Part shown: in pieces, positions 7,421-14,760 of the stretch
Layout: each line of letters starts with the position of its first letter
Position numbering within the stretch: position 1 is the first letter of the stretch
Source: Chryseobacterium sp. PMSZPI
GTDB lineage: Bacteria; Bacteroidota; Bacteroidia; Flavobacteriales; Weeksellaceae
Length of the DNA stretch: 64,000 nt
Reading direction: 5' to 3'
Assembly (NCBI RefSeq): GCF_002835665.1
Contig: NZ_PIZV01000079.1
Location: 1 to 64,000 of the forward strand
Translations under genes and position numbers: made by a program
Notes under the pieces: generated by a model
Seen by the model: the letters and a program-made list of their open reading frames with translations, nothing else
Database searches by the model: none
Told to the model about the DNA's origin: nothing

Positions 7421-8515
7421 ATGCTTAAATCACTTTTCAATTGGAAAGTTTTACTGAATTTAGTAGTAGCCATCGGCGTTTTCGTAGGTCTGGTATGGCT
7501 TACATTTCGTTGGTTGGAATATCATACCAATCATGGTCAGGAAATTCCTGTACCTAATATAGTCAATAAATCTGTGCATGATGCCATAAAGATATTGGAT
7601 GATACAGGCCTTGAATATGAAGTAGATAGTGCGAATTATGACCCTAAATACAGACCTTTTCAAGTGTTGCAAGTGGATCCTGTACCAGGTTCTCACGTAA
7701 AGGATGGAAGAACAGTACACCTTAAAGTAAATCCAAGAACTTGGGCTCCTATTGTAGTTCCGGATGTTATCAATAAATATTCAGGATTGGCATTCCAGAG
7801 ATTGGATCAGGTGGGTCTTAAAATTGGAGATACGATCTATGAGCCTAGTATTCAGAAAGATGCCCTTTTAAGAATATTATATAAAGGAAATGCTGTTAAC
7901 CCGGGATCACGCTTGCCTAGATTCTCCATGATTGATGTGGTAGTAGGGTCAGGGCCGATGAGAAATATTTCTATTCCTAATGTTGTTGGACTTTCTGTAA
8001 AAGAAGCAAGAGCTGTCATTACAAAAAGTATGTTTGAAGTGGGATTGGTAGAGCATGAAGATGGTGGTAAGGATGAGTCTGATATTATCTATTATCAGGA
8101 TCCGGCTTCAGGAGATGTTCGTGACCAAGGTATGCAGATTGACCTTTGGGCCAGTAAAAAGACTCCGGCCGAGCTGGGTGCTAAAATAGATCAATTGAAT
8201 TCTATCTATCGTATGAAAGTAGATACTTCTCTGCCTCCGGTACGATATGAAGAAGTTCATAATGAGCCAACTTATGCACCGCCACCGGTACCTAAAAAGG
8301 AAACTCCAAAGCCTACACCGGTAAAAACAGAGGCTCCTAAAACACAGTCGACGACCCCAAAACCTACAAGTTCTGGAACGGAAAAACCAAAAACGTCTGT
8401 AAGCAATACCAATCAGACTTCAGGAAATAATACCCACAAACCGGCTGCTACAGCTTCTACACCTGCAAAAGAACCTGCAGAGAAACCTAAAGCTAAAAAG
8501 GTCGTAGTAGAATAA
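7421..8515 (+). CDS. PASTA domain-containing membrane protein
   Basis: The protein is 364 residues from this start. It has a short cytoplasmic tail, one transmembrane helix (about residues 8-30, KVLLNLVVAIGVFVGLVWL), then three PASTA domains beginning IPVPNIVNKS, IVVPDVINKY and ISIPNVVGLS. The last 80 or so residues are a low-complexity Pro/Lys/Thr/Ala tail. PASTA domains bind peptidoglycan or muropeptides and usually occur on Ser/Thr kinases or PBPs; here there is no kinase or transpeptidase domain. The position next to ddl fits a cell-wall role. The start was chosen from the -7 box at 7387. Confidence 0.9.
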   Translation: MLKSLFNWKVLLNLVVAIGVFVGLVWLTFRWLEYHTNHGQEIPVPNIVNKSVHDAIKILDDTGLEYEVDSANYDPKYRPFQVLQVDPVPGSHVKDGRTVHLKVNPRTWAPIVVPDVINKYSGLAFQRLDQVGLKIGDTIYEPSIQKDALLRILYKGNAVNPGSRLPRFSMIDVVVGSGPMRNISIPNVVGLSVKEARAVITKSMFEVGLVEHEDGGKDESDIIYYQDPASGDVRDQGMQIDLWASKKTPAELGAKIDQLNSIYRMKVDTSLPPVRYEEVHNEPTYAPPPVPKKETPKPTPVKTEAPKTQSTTPKPTSSGTEKPKTSVSNTNQTSGNNTHKPAATASTPAKEPAEKPKAKKVVVE

Positions 8516-8542
8516 ATACTAAAAAGATTATTAAAATATACT

Positions 8543-8573
8543 GGCTTCAACTGCAAAATGTTGAAGCCTTTTG
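8543..8573 (+). terminator. Intrinsic terminator
   Basis: GGCTTCAAC (8543-8551) pairs with GTTGAAGCC (8560-8568) and is followed by TTTTG. It lies between the PASTA gene and rluD, so read-through or a separate rluD promoter is needed. Confidence 0.75.
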
Positions 8574-8591
8574 TGTAAAAAATATAAAATA

Positions 8592-9665
8592 ATGTCAGAA
8601 GATAACGAAGATTTTTTAGATGAAGAATTATTAGATTCCAACAGTATCGAGAATATCGATATTGATGAGGAAAATAAAGGATTGTATGAGCATCTTAATA
8701 TCACTGTGGATGCAAAACAAGAACCCCTGAGAATCGATAAATTCTTATTGATATACAGACAGAATTCTTCAAGGAATAAAATTTCACAGACCTGCAGGGC
8801 CGGGAACGTTATTGTTAATGGTAATGCTGTTAAACAGAATTATCGTGTGAAACCGGGAGATCAGATCTCAGTATTGCTTACCCATCCACCGAGAGAAAAT
8901 GTGATTATTCCTCAGAATATTCCTATTAATATCGTATATGAAGATGATGATCTGATTGTGGTGGATAAAGAAGCCGGTATGGTGGTACATCCCGGATTTG
9001 GAAATTGGGATGGAACATTAGTGAATGCACTGGCCTATCATTTTGAACAGAATGGAGAAAAGTCGGATCTTGACAGAGTCGGTCTTGTTCACAGAATTGA
9101 TAAAGATACTTCAGGGCTATTGGTCATTGCGAAGAATGAATATGCATTAAGCTTTTTAGCAAAGCAATTCTTCAACAGAACGACTAAGAGGTTGTATTGG
9201 GCTTTTGTATGGGGCAACCTTCAGGAAGATGAAGGAACGATCAGAGGACATATCGGAAGACATCCGAAAAACAGAATGCAGATGTTTGTGTATGAAGATG
9301 GAAGCCAGGGTAAACATGCGGTTACCCATTACAAAGTCTTGGAAAGGTTCAAATATATGACATGGGTGGAATGTAAACTTGAGACGGGAAGAACCCATCA
9401 GATCAGAGCACATTTCAAGCATATAGGACATACTTTATTTAATGATGAAAGATATGAGGGACATACTCCTTTAAGAGGCGTAAACCTACCGAAATATAAG
9501 CAATTTATTAAAAACGTATTTGAGATTTTACCTCGACATGCTCTTCATGCCCATACCCTGGGATTTGTACATCCAACAACAAAAAAGGAATTATATTTTG
9601 AAAGCCCAATGCCCAAAGATATGACGGATGCCGTAAAAAAATGGAGAAATTATTTGGAAAACTAA
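8592..9665 (+). CDS. RluA/RluD family pseudouridine synthase
   Basis: The 357-residue protein has an acidic N-terminus, an S4 RNA-binding domain (about residues 40-110, RIDKFLLIYRQNSSRNKISQ with the GNVIVNG and KPGDQISV turns) and the catalytic pseudouridine synthase domain. The active-site motif GLVHRIDKDTSGLLVIAK contains the catalytic Asp. ETGRTHQIRAHFKHIGH and HALHAHTLGF follow, as in RluD. It isomerises uridine in rRNA, probably 23S. I start at MSEDNED because the upstream in-frame codons (MCKKYKI) are poor and overlap the terminator. Confidence 0.93.
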   Translation: MSEDNEDFLDEELLDSNSIENIDIDEENKGLYEHLNITVDAKQEPLRIDKFLLIYRQNSSRNKISQTCRAGNVIVNGNAVKQNYRVKPGDQISVLLTHPPRENVIIPQNIPINIVYEDDDLIVVDKEAGMVVHPGFGNWDGTLVNALAYHFEQNGEKSDLDRVGLVHRIDKDTSGLLVIAKNEYALSFLAKQFFNRTTKRLYWAFVWGNLQEDEGTIRGHIGRHPKNRMQMFVYEDGSQGKHAVTHYKVLERFKYMTWVECKLETGRTHQIRAHFKHIGHTLFNDERYEGHTPLRGVNLPKYKQFIKNVFEILPRHALHAHTLGFVHPTTKKELYFESPMPKDMTDAVKKWRNYLEN

Positions 9666-9685
9666 AAATATATTGAGAATTTTTT

Positions 9686-9693
9686 TATATTTG
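9686..9693 (+). promoter_or_regulatory. -7 box of porP/sprF
   Basis: TATATTTG lies 23 bases before the ATG at 9717. No TTG at standard spacing was found. Confidence 0.4.
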
Positions 9694-9716
9694 TTGAATT
9701 GAAATCAAGATTTGTT

Positions 9717-10667
9717 ATGAGAAAACTATATGCTATCGTATGTTTAGCTCTTTTGTCAAATGCATACAAAGCACAAGAATCACTACCATACTATCAGCAA
9801 TATCTTTTGGATGGTGATTTCCTGTTCAACCCAGCTCAATACGGAAAAACAGATTACGTACAGCTTAATGCCAACTATCAGCAACAATTTTCCAAATTCA
9901 ACAATTCTCCGAATGTACAATCAATCGGGATGCATGCGAATATTTTTGATAGAGTAGGTGCTGGTATTTCTGTTTTCAGGGACAGTAATGGACCTATCTC
10001 TGCAGGAGGTATTACAGCAGGTGCTTCATATTTTATTCCTCTAAGTAGTGAAGGAGACAGAAAAGATCAGTTCTCTTTCGGTACAAGTGTTAACTTTTAT
10101 AACATGAATTTTGATTATTCAAAAATCAATACAGAAGAAGGAGGAGACCCATTATTAAGAGGTGAAGAAAGTAACATCTTTATGGTATATGCCAACTTTG
10201 GTTTAGCAGCTACCTATAGAGGTCTTTTTGGAGGAGTATCCGTTAATGATATTGCATTGAGTAATGATGCTTCTATCGTAAACAACTACGAACCTTCTCC
10301 TATTAAATTCTTCTTAAATTTAGGATATAACTGGAATATTGCTGATAATATTACCATCGCACCATCAGCATTGATTAACCTGAATACCAATTCTACCAGA
10401 ATGATTGACTGGAACCTAATGGCGACATTCTCAAACGATATCAATGCATTCTCTTTTGGAGTAAGCTATAGAACTGTTCAAAACAGATTTGATAACCAAA
10501 ACTTAAGTATTTCTCCAATTGTTAAAGTAAGATTCAACAAATTTATGGTTGGAGCTACTTATAACCTTGGAATATCTGATATTCAAAAATATGGAGGGAA
10601 TAGCTTTATGTTAAGTCTTGGATATAACTTCGACAACTTTATTAATACTAGAGGATTTAGATATTAA
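9717..10667 (+). CDS. PorP/SprF family type IX secretion system membrane protein
   Basis: The protein is 316 residues with a signal peptide (about residues 1-19, cleaved after YKA). The family's opening pattern follows: LPYYQQYLLDGDFLFNPAQYG, with NANYQQQFSKFNNSPN. Alternating beta strands continue to the end, as in outer-membrane barrels. PorP/SprF proteins assist the type IX secretion and gliding machinery; many genomes carry several paralogues. This copy stands alone, without a neighbouring gliding or adhesin gene. Starting at MRKLYAIVC gives a proper signal peptide. A terminator follows directly. Confidence 0.92.
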   Translation: MRKLYAIVCLALLSNAYKAQESLPYYQQYLLDGDFLFNPAQYGKTDYVQLNANYQQQFSKFNNSPNVQSIGMHANIFDRVGAGISVFRDSNGPISAGGITAGASYFIPLSSEGDRKDQFSFGTSVNFYNMNFDYSKINTEEGGDPLLRGEESNIFMVYANFGLAATYRGLFGGVSVNDIALSNDASIVNNYEPSPIKFFLNLGYNWNIADNITIAPSALINLNTNSTRMIDWNLMATFSNDINAFSFGVSYRTVQNRFDNQNLSISPIVKVRFNKFMVGATYNLGISDIQKYGGNSFMLSLGYNFDNFINTRGFRY

Positions 10668-10682
10668 TCAATTTAATTTAAA

Positions 10683-10717
10683 TAAATTTGAGCTCTGAAA
10701 ATTTCAGAGCTTTTTTT
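10683..10717 (+). terminator. porP/sprF terminator overlapping a hemW -7 box
   Basis: AGCTCTGA (10691-10698) pairs with TCAGAGCT (10704-10711), followed by seven T residues ending one base before the hemW ATG. TAAATTTG at 10683-10690, immediately before the stem, matches a -7 box. Transcription from it would begin inside the hairpin and give hemW a leader of about 20 bases. Confidence 0.7.
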
Positions 10718-11842
10718 ATGATATACATTCACATTCCGTTCTGTAAACAAAAATGCAGTTATTGTAACTTCCATTTTTCAACATCCCTGAATTTTAAGGA
10801 TGAAATGATTCATGCCATGAAGACTGAAATCATGCTTCGGAAAGATGAATTACAAAACAAAACTTTAAAATCCCTTTATTTTGGAGGAGGAACGCCTTCT
10901 ATTCTTTCAGTGGATGAAATAAGTTCCTTAATGGATGAGGTATTACGATATTTCAGTTTTGATAAGGATATTGAAATTACATTGGAAGCGAACCCTGATG
11001 ATTTGGACAAGAATTTTTTAAAACAACTTTCAGGAACGCCTGTTAATCGGTTATCAATTGGTACACAGAGTTTTTTTGAAGAGGATTTGAAGCTAATGAA
11101 TCGCGCTCATAATGCTTCGGAAGCAGAAAGCTCTATCAAACGAGCTCAGGACTTTGGATTTGAAAATCTAAGTATTGATCTAATTTACGGTTCCCCTACT
11201 TCCAATCTCGAGATCTGGAAAGAAAATTTACATAAAACAATAGCACTTGAGGTTCCTCATATTTCATCCTATGCCTTGACAGTTGAGCCTAAAACCGCTT
11301 TAGAAAACTGGATTTCGAAGGGTAAAATAAAAAGTCCGAAAGAGGAAGAACAAAACAGAGAATTCTATTATCTATCAGACTTTTTAAAAGATCATGGTTT
11401 TGAACATTATGAAGTTTCCAACTTTGCCAGACCCGGTTTTTATTCCAGACATAATTCTGCTTATTGGAAATACCGGGAATATTTAGGAATTGGACCGTCA
11501 GCTCATTCTTATAATGGTTTTGATGTGAGGAGTTGGAATGTGGCCAATAACCAGCAGTATATTAAAAAACTTAATGATAAAACCTTAGCAAAAGAAGAAG
11601 AAATTCTTTCCCGGGAAGATCAGTTCAATGAGATGATTATGATTGGTCTACGAACCATATGGGGAGTTGATCTCACTAGTTTAAAAAATAAGTTTTCAGA
11701 TCAAATATGGGAAGATTTTCAAACGGAAATAAAAGCCAAAATAGAAGAAGGTATTTTAATAATTGAAGATGATCATCTGAAAATTCCGGAAAAACATTGG
11801 TTTATGGCGGATGGAATTGCATCAGATTTATTTTTGGTATAG
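10718..11842 (+). CDS. hemW: Radical SAM heme chaperone HemW
   Basis: The 374-residue protein starts MIYIHIPF followed by the radical SAM cluster motif CKQKCSYCNFH. It then has LYFGGGTPS (the glycine-rich SAM contact), ITLEANPDD, RLSIGTQSF and the C-terminal HemW domain (YWKYREYLGIGPSAHSY, MIGLRTIWGVD). HemW inserts or traffics heme to respiratory proteins; it is often mis-annotated as coproporphyrinogen dehydrogenase. The CxxxCxxC form fits HemW. This ATG is the family start, even though it abuts a terminator T-run. Confidence 0.93.
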   Translation: MIYIHIPFCKQKCSYCNFHFSTSLNFKDEMIHAMKTEIMLRKDELQNKTLKSLYFGGGTPSILSVDEISSLMDEVLRYFSFDKDIEITLEANPDDLDKNFLKQLSGTPVNRLSIGTQSFFEEDLKLMNRAHNASEAESSIKRAQDFGFENLSIDLIYGSPTSNLEIWKENLHKTIALEVPHISSYALTVEPKTALENWISKGKIKSPKEEEQNREFYYLSDFLKDHGFEHYEVSNFARPGFYSRHNSAYWKYREYLGIGPSAHSYNGFDVRSWNVANNQQYIKKLNDKTLAKEEEILSREDQFNEMIMIGLRTIWGVDLTSLKNKFSDQIWEDFQTEIKAKIEEGILIIEDDHLKIPEKHWFMADGIASDLFLV

Positions 11843-11851
11843 TTGTTTTAG

Positions 11852-11880
11852 TTGTCTGACTCTAAAATTCACTATTTTTG
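11852..11880 (+). promoter_or_regulatory. murI promoter
   Basis: TTG (11852-11854) and TATTTTTG (11873-11880) are separated by 18 bases, a good Flavobacteriia promoter. Because the box covers a TTG that could be read as an early start at 11878, the true start must lie downstream. Confidence 0.6.
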
Positions 11881-11898
11881 TATAAAATTTCAGTTCAC

Positions 11899-12729
11899 TT
11901 GAAAACGAAAAAACAAGATTATTCGCATCTTTCACCCAGCCAACCTATCGGTATTTTTGATAGTGGAGTGGGAGGGCTTACTGTTGCTAAAGAGATTAAA
12001 AGACTTCTACCTCATGAGGATCTGATTTATTTTGGAGATACTAAACATCTTCCTTATGGAGAAAAATCTAAGGAAGCTATTATTGAATATTCTACCAAGA
12101 TTACCAACTTTCTGCTGGAGCAAAACTGCAAAGCTATTGTTATTGCTTGTAACACTGCCACAGCAAATGCTTTGAATGAAGTGATGCAATCTGTTGCAGG
12201 TAAAGTACCTGTAATAGACGTTATCAATCCTGTTGCTGAGAAAGTGTCTTATGAAATCCATAATAATGTGGGAGTAATAGCGACTAAGGCAACTGTAAAT
12301 TCTGGATTGTACAAAAAGAGCATCCGAAAACATAATAAGTGGATCAAAGTAGATGAGTTGGCTACTCCGTTATTGGTTCCTGCCATTGAAGAAGGATTTA
12401 AAAATCATCCGATTACCCATGCAATTATTTATAATTATTTGAGTAATAATAAATTAAAGAATATTGAAACTTTGATTCTGGGATGTACGCATTATCCTCT
12501 TTTGATTGATGAAATTAAGCAGTATTATGGAAACAGGGTTCGTGTTATTGATTCTCCAAATATTGTGGCCAATCATCTGAAAATTATTCTGGATAAATAT
12601 AATCTTCTGAATGATAATAACCCGAAACCGAATTATCATTTCTATCTCTCAGACCTTACTAAAAACTTTGAAAAGATCTCCAAGAAATTCTTCGGTAAAA
12701 CCATAGATTTAGAGCTTAAAGTATTATAA
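11899..12729 (+). CDS. murI: Glutamate racemase
   Basis: The 276-residue enzyme interconverts L- and D-glutamate for peptidoglycan synthesis. The family motifs are present: IGIFDSGVGGLTV near the N-terminus, DLIYFGDTKHLPYG, the catalytic IACNTATAN and the second catalytic cysteine in LGCTHYPLL. No ATG precedes the first motif in frame; TTG at 11899 is the first plausible start downstream of the promoter box, giving MKTKKQDY. A strong terminator follows the gene. Confidence 0.95.
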   Translation: MKTKKQDYSHLSPSQPIGIFDSGVGGLTVAKEIKRLLPHEDLIYFGDTKHLPYGEKSKEAIIEYSTKITNFLLEQNCKAIVIACNTATANALNEVMQSVAGKVPVIDVINPVAEKVSYEIHNNVGVIATKATVNSGLYKKSIRKHNKWIKVDELATPLLVPAIEEGFKNHPITHAIIYNYLSNNKLKNIETLILGCTHYPLLIDEIKQYYGNRVRVIDSPNIVANHLKIILDKYNLLNDNNPKPNYHFYLSDLTKNFEKISKKFFGKTIDLELKVL

Positions 12730-12731
12730 AT

Positions 12732-12765
12732 AAAAAGTCTGCCTCATCTAGAAGCAGACTTTTTT
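12732..12765 (+). terminator. murI terminator
   Basis: AAAAAGTCTGC (12732-12742) pairs with GCAGACTTTTTT (12754-12765). Confidence 0.9.
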
Positions 12766-12857
12766 CTTTCTTGCCCTCGTCATTGGGAACGTAGCGGAGC
12801 AATTTCAATAATAGTTTTATTTGAAAAACGTTAAGGTACAAATGATCTTTACTATTT

Positions 12858-13026
12858 TTCTCGCAGATTTCGCGAATTACGCAGATTTTTTTGTCTGTAC
12901 TACGGATCTTACAGATTTGCCAGATGTTTGTGGCTATTTGTGTGAAAATTCGTGTCGTTTGTGTTTAATAAATATCTGCGTTATCTGCTCAATCAGCGAG
13001 AGAATATCCTATTCGTGTCTCTTGTG
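12858..13026. repeat. Inverted word-repeat spacer (GCAGATTTCGCGAATTACGCAGA type)
   Basis: The left arm (12860-12888) contains CTCGCAGATTTCGCGAATTA. The right arm (12971-13003) contains ATATCTGCGTTATCTGCTCA and AATCAGCGAGAG, close to its reverse complement. Between them, short words such as TTCGTGTC and TTTGTG recur in direct orientation. Such ATCTGCGTAATCTGCG-like spacers are, from memory, common between genes in Flavobacteriia. A 68-codon ORF here is an accident of the repeat. Confidence 0.6.
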
Positions 13027-13055
13027 AATGAAATCTGTGGAATTGGTATTTATAA

Positions 13056-13655
13056 TTACGCTTCCAGGATCACCTTTTCAGCTTTTAATCTTGATTTTGG
13101 ATTGAATTTAGGCTGATTGGCATCTGTATCCAACTTTTCTCCGATTGCAACTGTGAAGAGGGTTTCGTATTTATCATTTTTTAGAATTTCATCATAGAGT
13201 TCGGGCTCTATTCCTTCCATAGGAGTAGAATCTATTCCCATATCTGCACATGCTGAAAGGAGGACTCCCAATGATAAATAAACCTGATGTCCTAACCAGG
13301 ATTTAACAAAATGGTCTCCTTTAGGTTTTACTCTGGTTCTGTAATAGTTTACAGCACCTTCAGGAAGATTTTCCACAATTTGTTTTTCAAAGTCTTCAGG
13401 GTTTTTAATCACCTGGAAAATAATAAGGTGGCTGCAGTCAGTTACTTTTTCTTTATTGATGAAAGAAACTTCGGCCAATTTTGATTTCAGTTCACCACGA
13501 TTTACAAAGATAAAATTCCATGGCTGGCTGTTGATGGAAGATGGACTTAGGTTTAAAATTTCCTTAAGTTGTTGAATTTTTTCTTCACTTACGGTTCCCT
13601 GTGGATTATACTTTTTTACTGTATATCTCGATTTCATTTTTTCTAAAAAGTTCAT
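13056..13655 (-). CDS. NAD(P)H-dependent nitroreductase family oxidoreductase
   Basis: The 199-residue flavoprotein is of NfsB/NfnB type. It has SRYTVKKYNPQGTVSEEKI at the N-terminus, LSPSSINSQPWNFIFV (the FMN-contact segment), LGVLLSACADMGIDSTPMEG and the C-terminal VAIGE region. Members reduce nitro compounds and quinones with FMN. It is divergent from an hxlR-type regulator; in such pairs the regulator usually controls the oxidoreductase in response to electrophiles. A plausible promoter and operator lie between them. Confidence 0.92.
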   Translation of the reverse strand: MNFLEKMKSRYTVKKYNPQGTVSEEKIQQLKEILNLSPSSINSQPWNFIFVNRGELKSKLAEVSFINKEKVTDCSHLIIFQVIKNPEDFEKQIVENLPEGAVNYYRTRVKPKGDHFVKSWLGHQVYLSLGVLLSACADMGIDSTPMEGIEPELYDEILKNDKYETLFTVAIGEKLDTDANQPKFNPKSRLKAEKVILEA

Positions 13656-13660
13656 AATTT

Positions 13661-13713
13661 TATACTATATTTTTTATAGTTACAAACTTAATGTAAGTTT
13701 ATTATCTTTGCAA
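13661..13713. promoter_or_regulatory. Divergent promoter and candidate HxlR operator
   Basis: Minus-strand boxes for the nitroreductase: TTG (13711-13713), 20 bases, TAAGTTTG (13683-13690). The plus-strand box for hxlR is TATCTTTG (13703-13710). ACTATA (13664-13669) and TATAGT (13675-13680) form a palindrome just downstream of the nitroreductase -7 box, where a repressor would block transcription. A similar ATAGTATA occurs at 13730-13737 near the hxlR start. Confidence 0.5.
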
Positions 13714-13739
13714 TAACGGTTAAAAATGATAGTATAAAA

Positions 13740-14087
13740 ATGTATATAATAGATAATAAAAGTTACCCTTGCTGTACCAGTGTTACCATGCGATTTATAG
13801 GCGGAAAGTGGAAAGCGGTGATTTTACATCACCTTATTGAAGGGGCTAAAAGATATAATGAACTAAGAAAATCTATTCCTACCATTACAGAGAGAACATT
13901 GAGTTTACAGCTTAAGCAACTGGAAGATGACGGTATTGTCGATCGGACAGTTTTTACAGAAAAACCTCCTTTAATAGTTGAATATGAATTAACAGGATTT
14001 GGGAAAACCTTATTACCTGTTCTGGATGCTATTACTAAATGGGGAATAGAAGCCCCCGTCAATTCAAAAAAAATAATCAGGAATTAA
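13740..14087 (+). CDS. HxlR-type winged-helix transcriptional regulator
   Basis: The 115-residue DNA-binding protein shows the classical HxlR sequence: CCTSVTMRFIGGKWKAVILH, then YNELRKSIPTITERTLSLQLKQLE (recognition helix), then DGIVDRTVF and VEYELTGFG (wing). The N-terminal Cys-Cys pair is typical of members that sense reactive electrophiles or oxidants by thiol chemistry. It probably represses the divergent nitroreductase and perhaps itself. Its stop overlaps the rsmD stop on the other strand inside a palindrome. Confidence 0.93.
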   Translation: MYIIDNKSYPCCTSVTMRFIGGKWKAVILHHLIEGAKRYNELRKSIPTITERTLSLQLKQLEDDGIVDRTVFTEKPPLIVEYELTGFGKTLLPVLDAITKWGIEAPVNSKKIIRN

Positions 14088-14100
14088 AGTTCCTGATTAT
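14067..14100. terminator. Bidirectional hairpin over two convergent stop codons
   Basis: ATAATCAGGAA (14073-14083) pairs perfectly with TTCCTGATTAT (14090-14100) around TTAAAG. The loop holds both stops: hxlR TAA (14085-14087) and rsmD TAA (14084-14086, minus). On the minus strand it is followed by seven U residues, so it is a full terminator for rsmD; the plus-strand U-run is weaker. Confidence 0.75.
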
Positions 14101-14656
14101 CTTCTTTATTAGGTTCAAAAAAACTGAAACTTACATTTCCGTATTTTCGGGTGTCGATCAGATTAGGATGTTCCAGTTTCATACGGCTTTGATGTTCTAC
14201 GATAAGAACGCCGTTTTCTTTCAAGTATTTATTATTCAAAACCAGAGATATCAATTCATGATATTTCTTTTCTTCCATTTCGAAAGGAGCATCGGAAAAG
14301 ACAATTTCGAAAGACTTTTTGTTTCTAAACTTTTTAAGCCAGTCAAAGACATCTCCTCTTTGTACATTGATCTGAAGTGCCATGTCAAGATCAGACGCAG
14401 TAGAGTTGATAAAGGCCGTATGTTTGGGGTTCAGTTCTACAGAAGTTACATCCTGACATCCTCTGGAAGCAAATTCTAATGAAATGGAACCTATGCCTGC
14501 AAATAAATCAAGCACGGAAATGGATTGCATATCATATTTGTTTTCCAGGATACTGAATAAAGCTTCTTTGGCAAAATCCGTGGTAGGTCTTACATCGAAG
14601 TTTTTAGGAGCGGCAATTTTTTTGGCTTTCCATTTGCCTGATATGATTCTGAACAT
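14084..14656 (-). CDS. rsmD: 16S rRNA (guanine966-N2)-methyltransferase
   Basis: The 190-residue class I SAM methyltransferase starts FRIISGKWKAKKIAAPKNFDVRPTTDFAKEAL, the RsmD signature. The SAM motif SVLDLFAGIGSISLEFASRG and acidic motif VTSVELNPKH follow. Motif IV reads FSDAPFEM rather than the usual DPPY/DPPF; the first Pro is replaced by Ala. The rest of the family pattern is intact, so I keep the call, but the variant active-site loop deserves note. The gene follows DUF3822 and smr on the same strand, after a 104-base spacer. Confidence 0.9.
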   Translation of the reverse strand: MFRIISGKWKAKKIAAPKNFDVRPTTDFAKEALFSILENKYDMQSISVLDLFAGIGSISLEFASRGCQDVTSVELNPKHTAFINSTASDLDMALQINVQRGDVFDWLKKFRNKKSFEIVFSDAPFEMEEKKYHELISLVLNNKYLKENGVLIVEHQSRMKLEHPNLIDTRKYGNVSFSFFEPNKEDNQEL

Positions 14657-14668
14657 ATTTTTTAAATT

Positions 14669-14759
14669 TAGGTAGTAGGTTCTAGGGATTAGGAGTTACA
14701 ATCATACATCATTATTATCTTTTTAGAAAGGCTAAGCCCTTATTCCTAAGCCCTTAGAT
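14669..14759. repeat. Word-repeat spacer (TAGGGATTAGGA type)
   Basis: The spacer between rsmD and DUF3822 holds AGGTAGTAGGTTCTAGGGAT and TTAGGAG on the left, and AAGGCTAAGCCC, TTCCTAAGCCCTTAG on the right. The right words are roughly reverse complements of the left. No ORF was seen. The layout is the same as the other word-repeat spacers. Confidence 0.4.
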
Positions 14760-14760
14760 C

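Noticed and set aside
10688..10717. Upstream extension of hemW
   Set aside because: It would encode the terminator stem; the family start MIYIHIPF is at 10718.
11878..11898. Earlier TTG start for murI
   Set aside because: It overlaps the TATTTTTG promoter box; transcription would start downstream of it.
12821..13027. A 68-codon ORF downstream of murI
   Set aside because: It lies within the inverted word-repeat spacer; its sequence is repeat-derived with no family or promoter.
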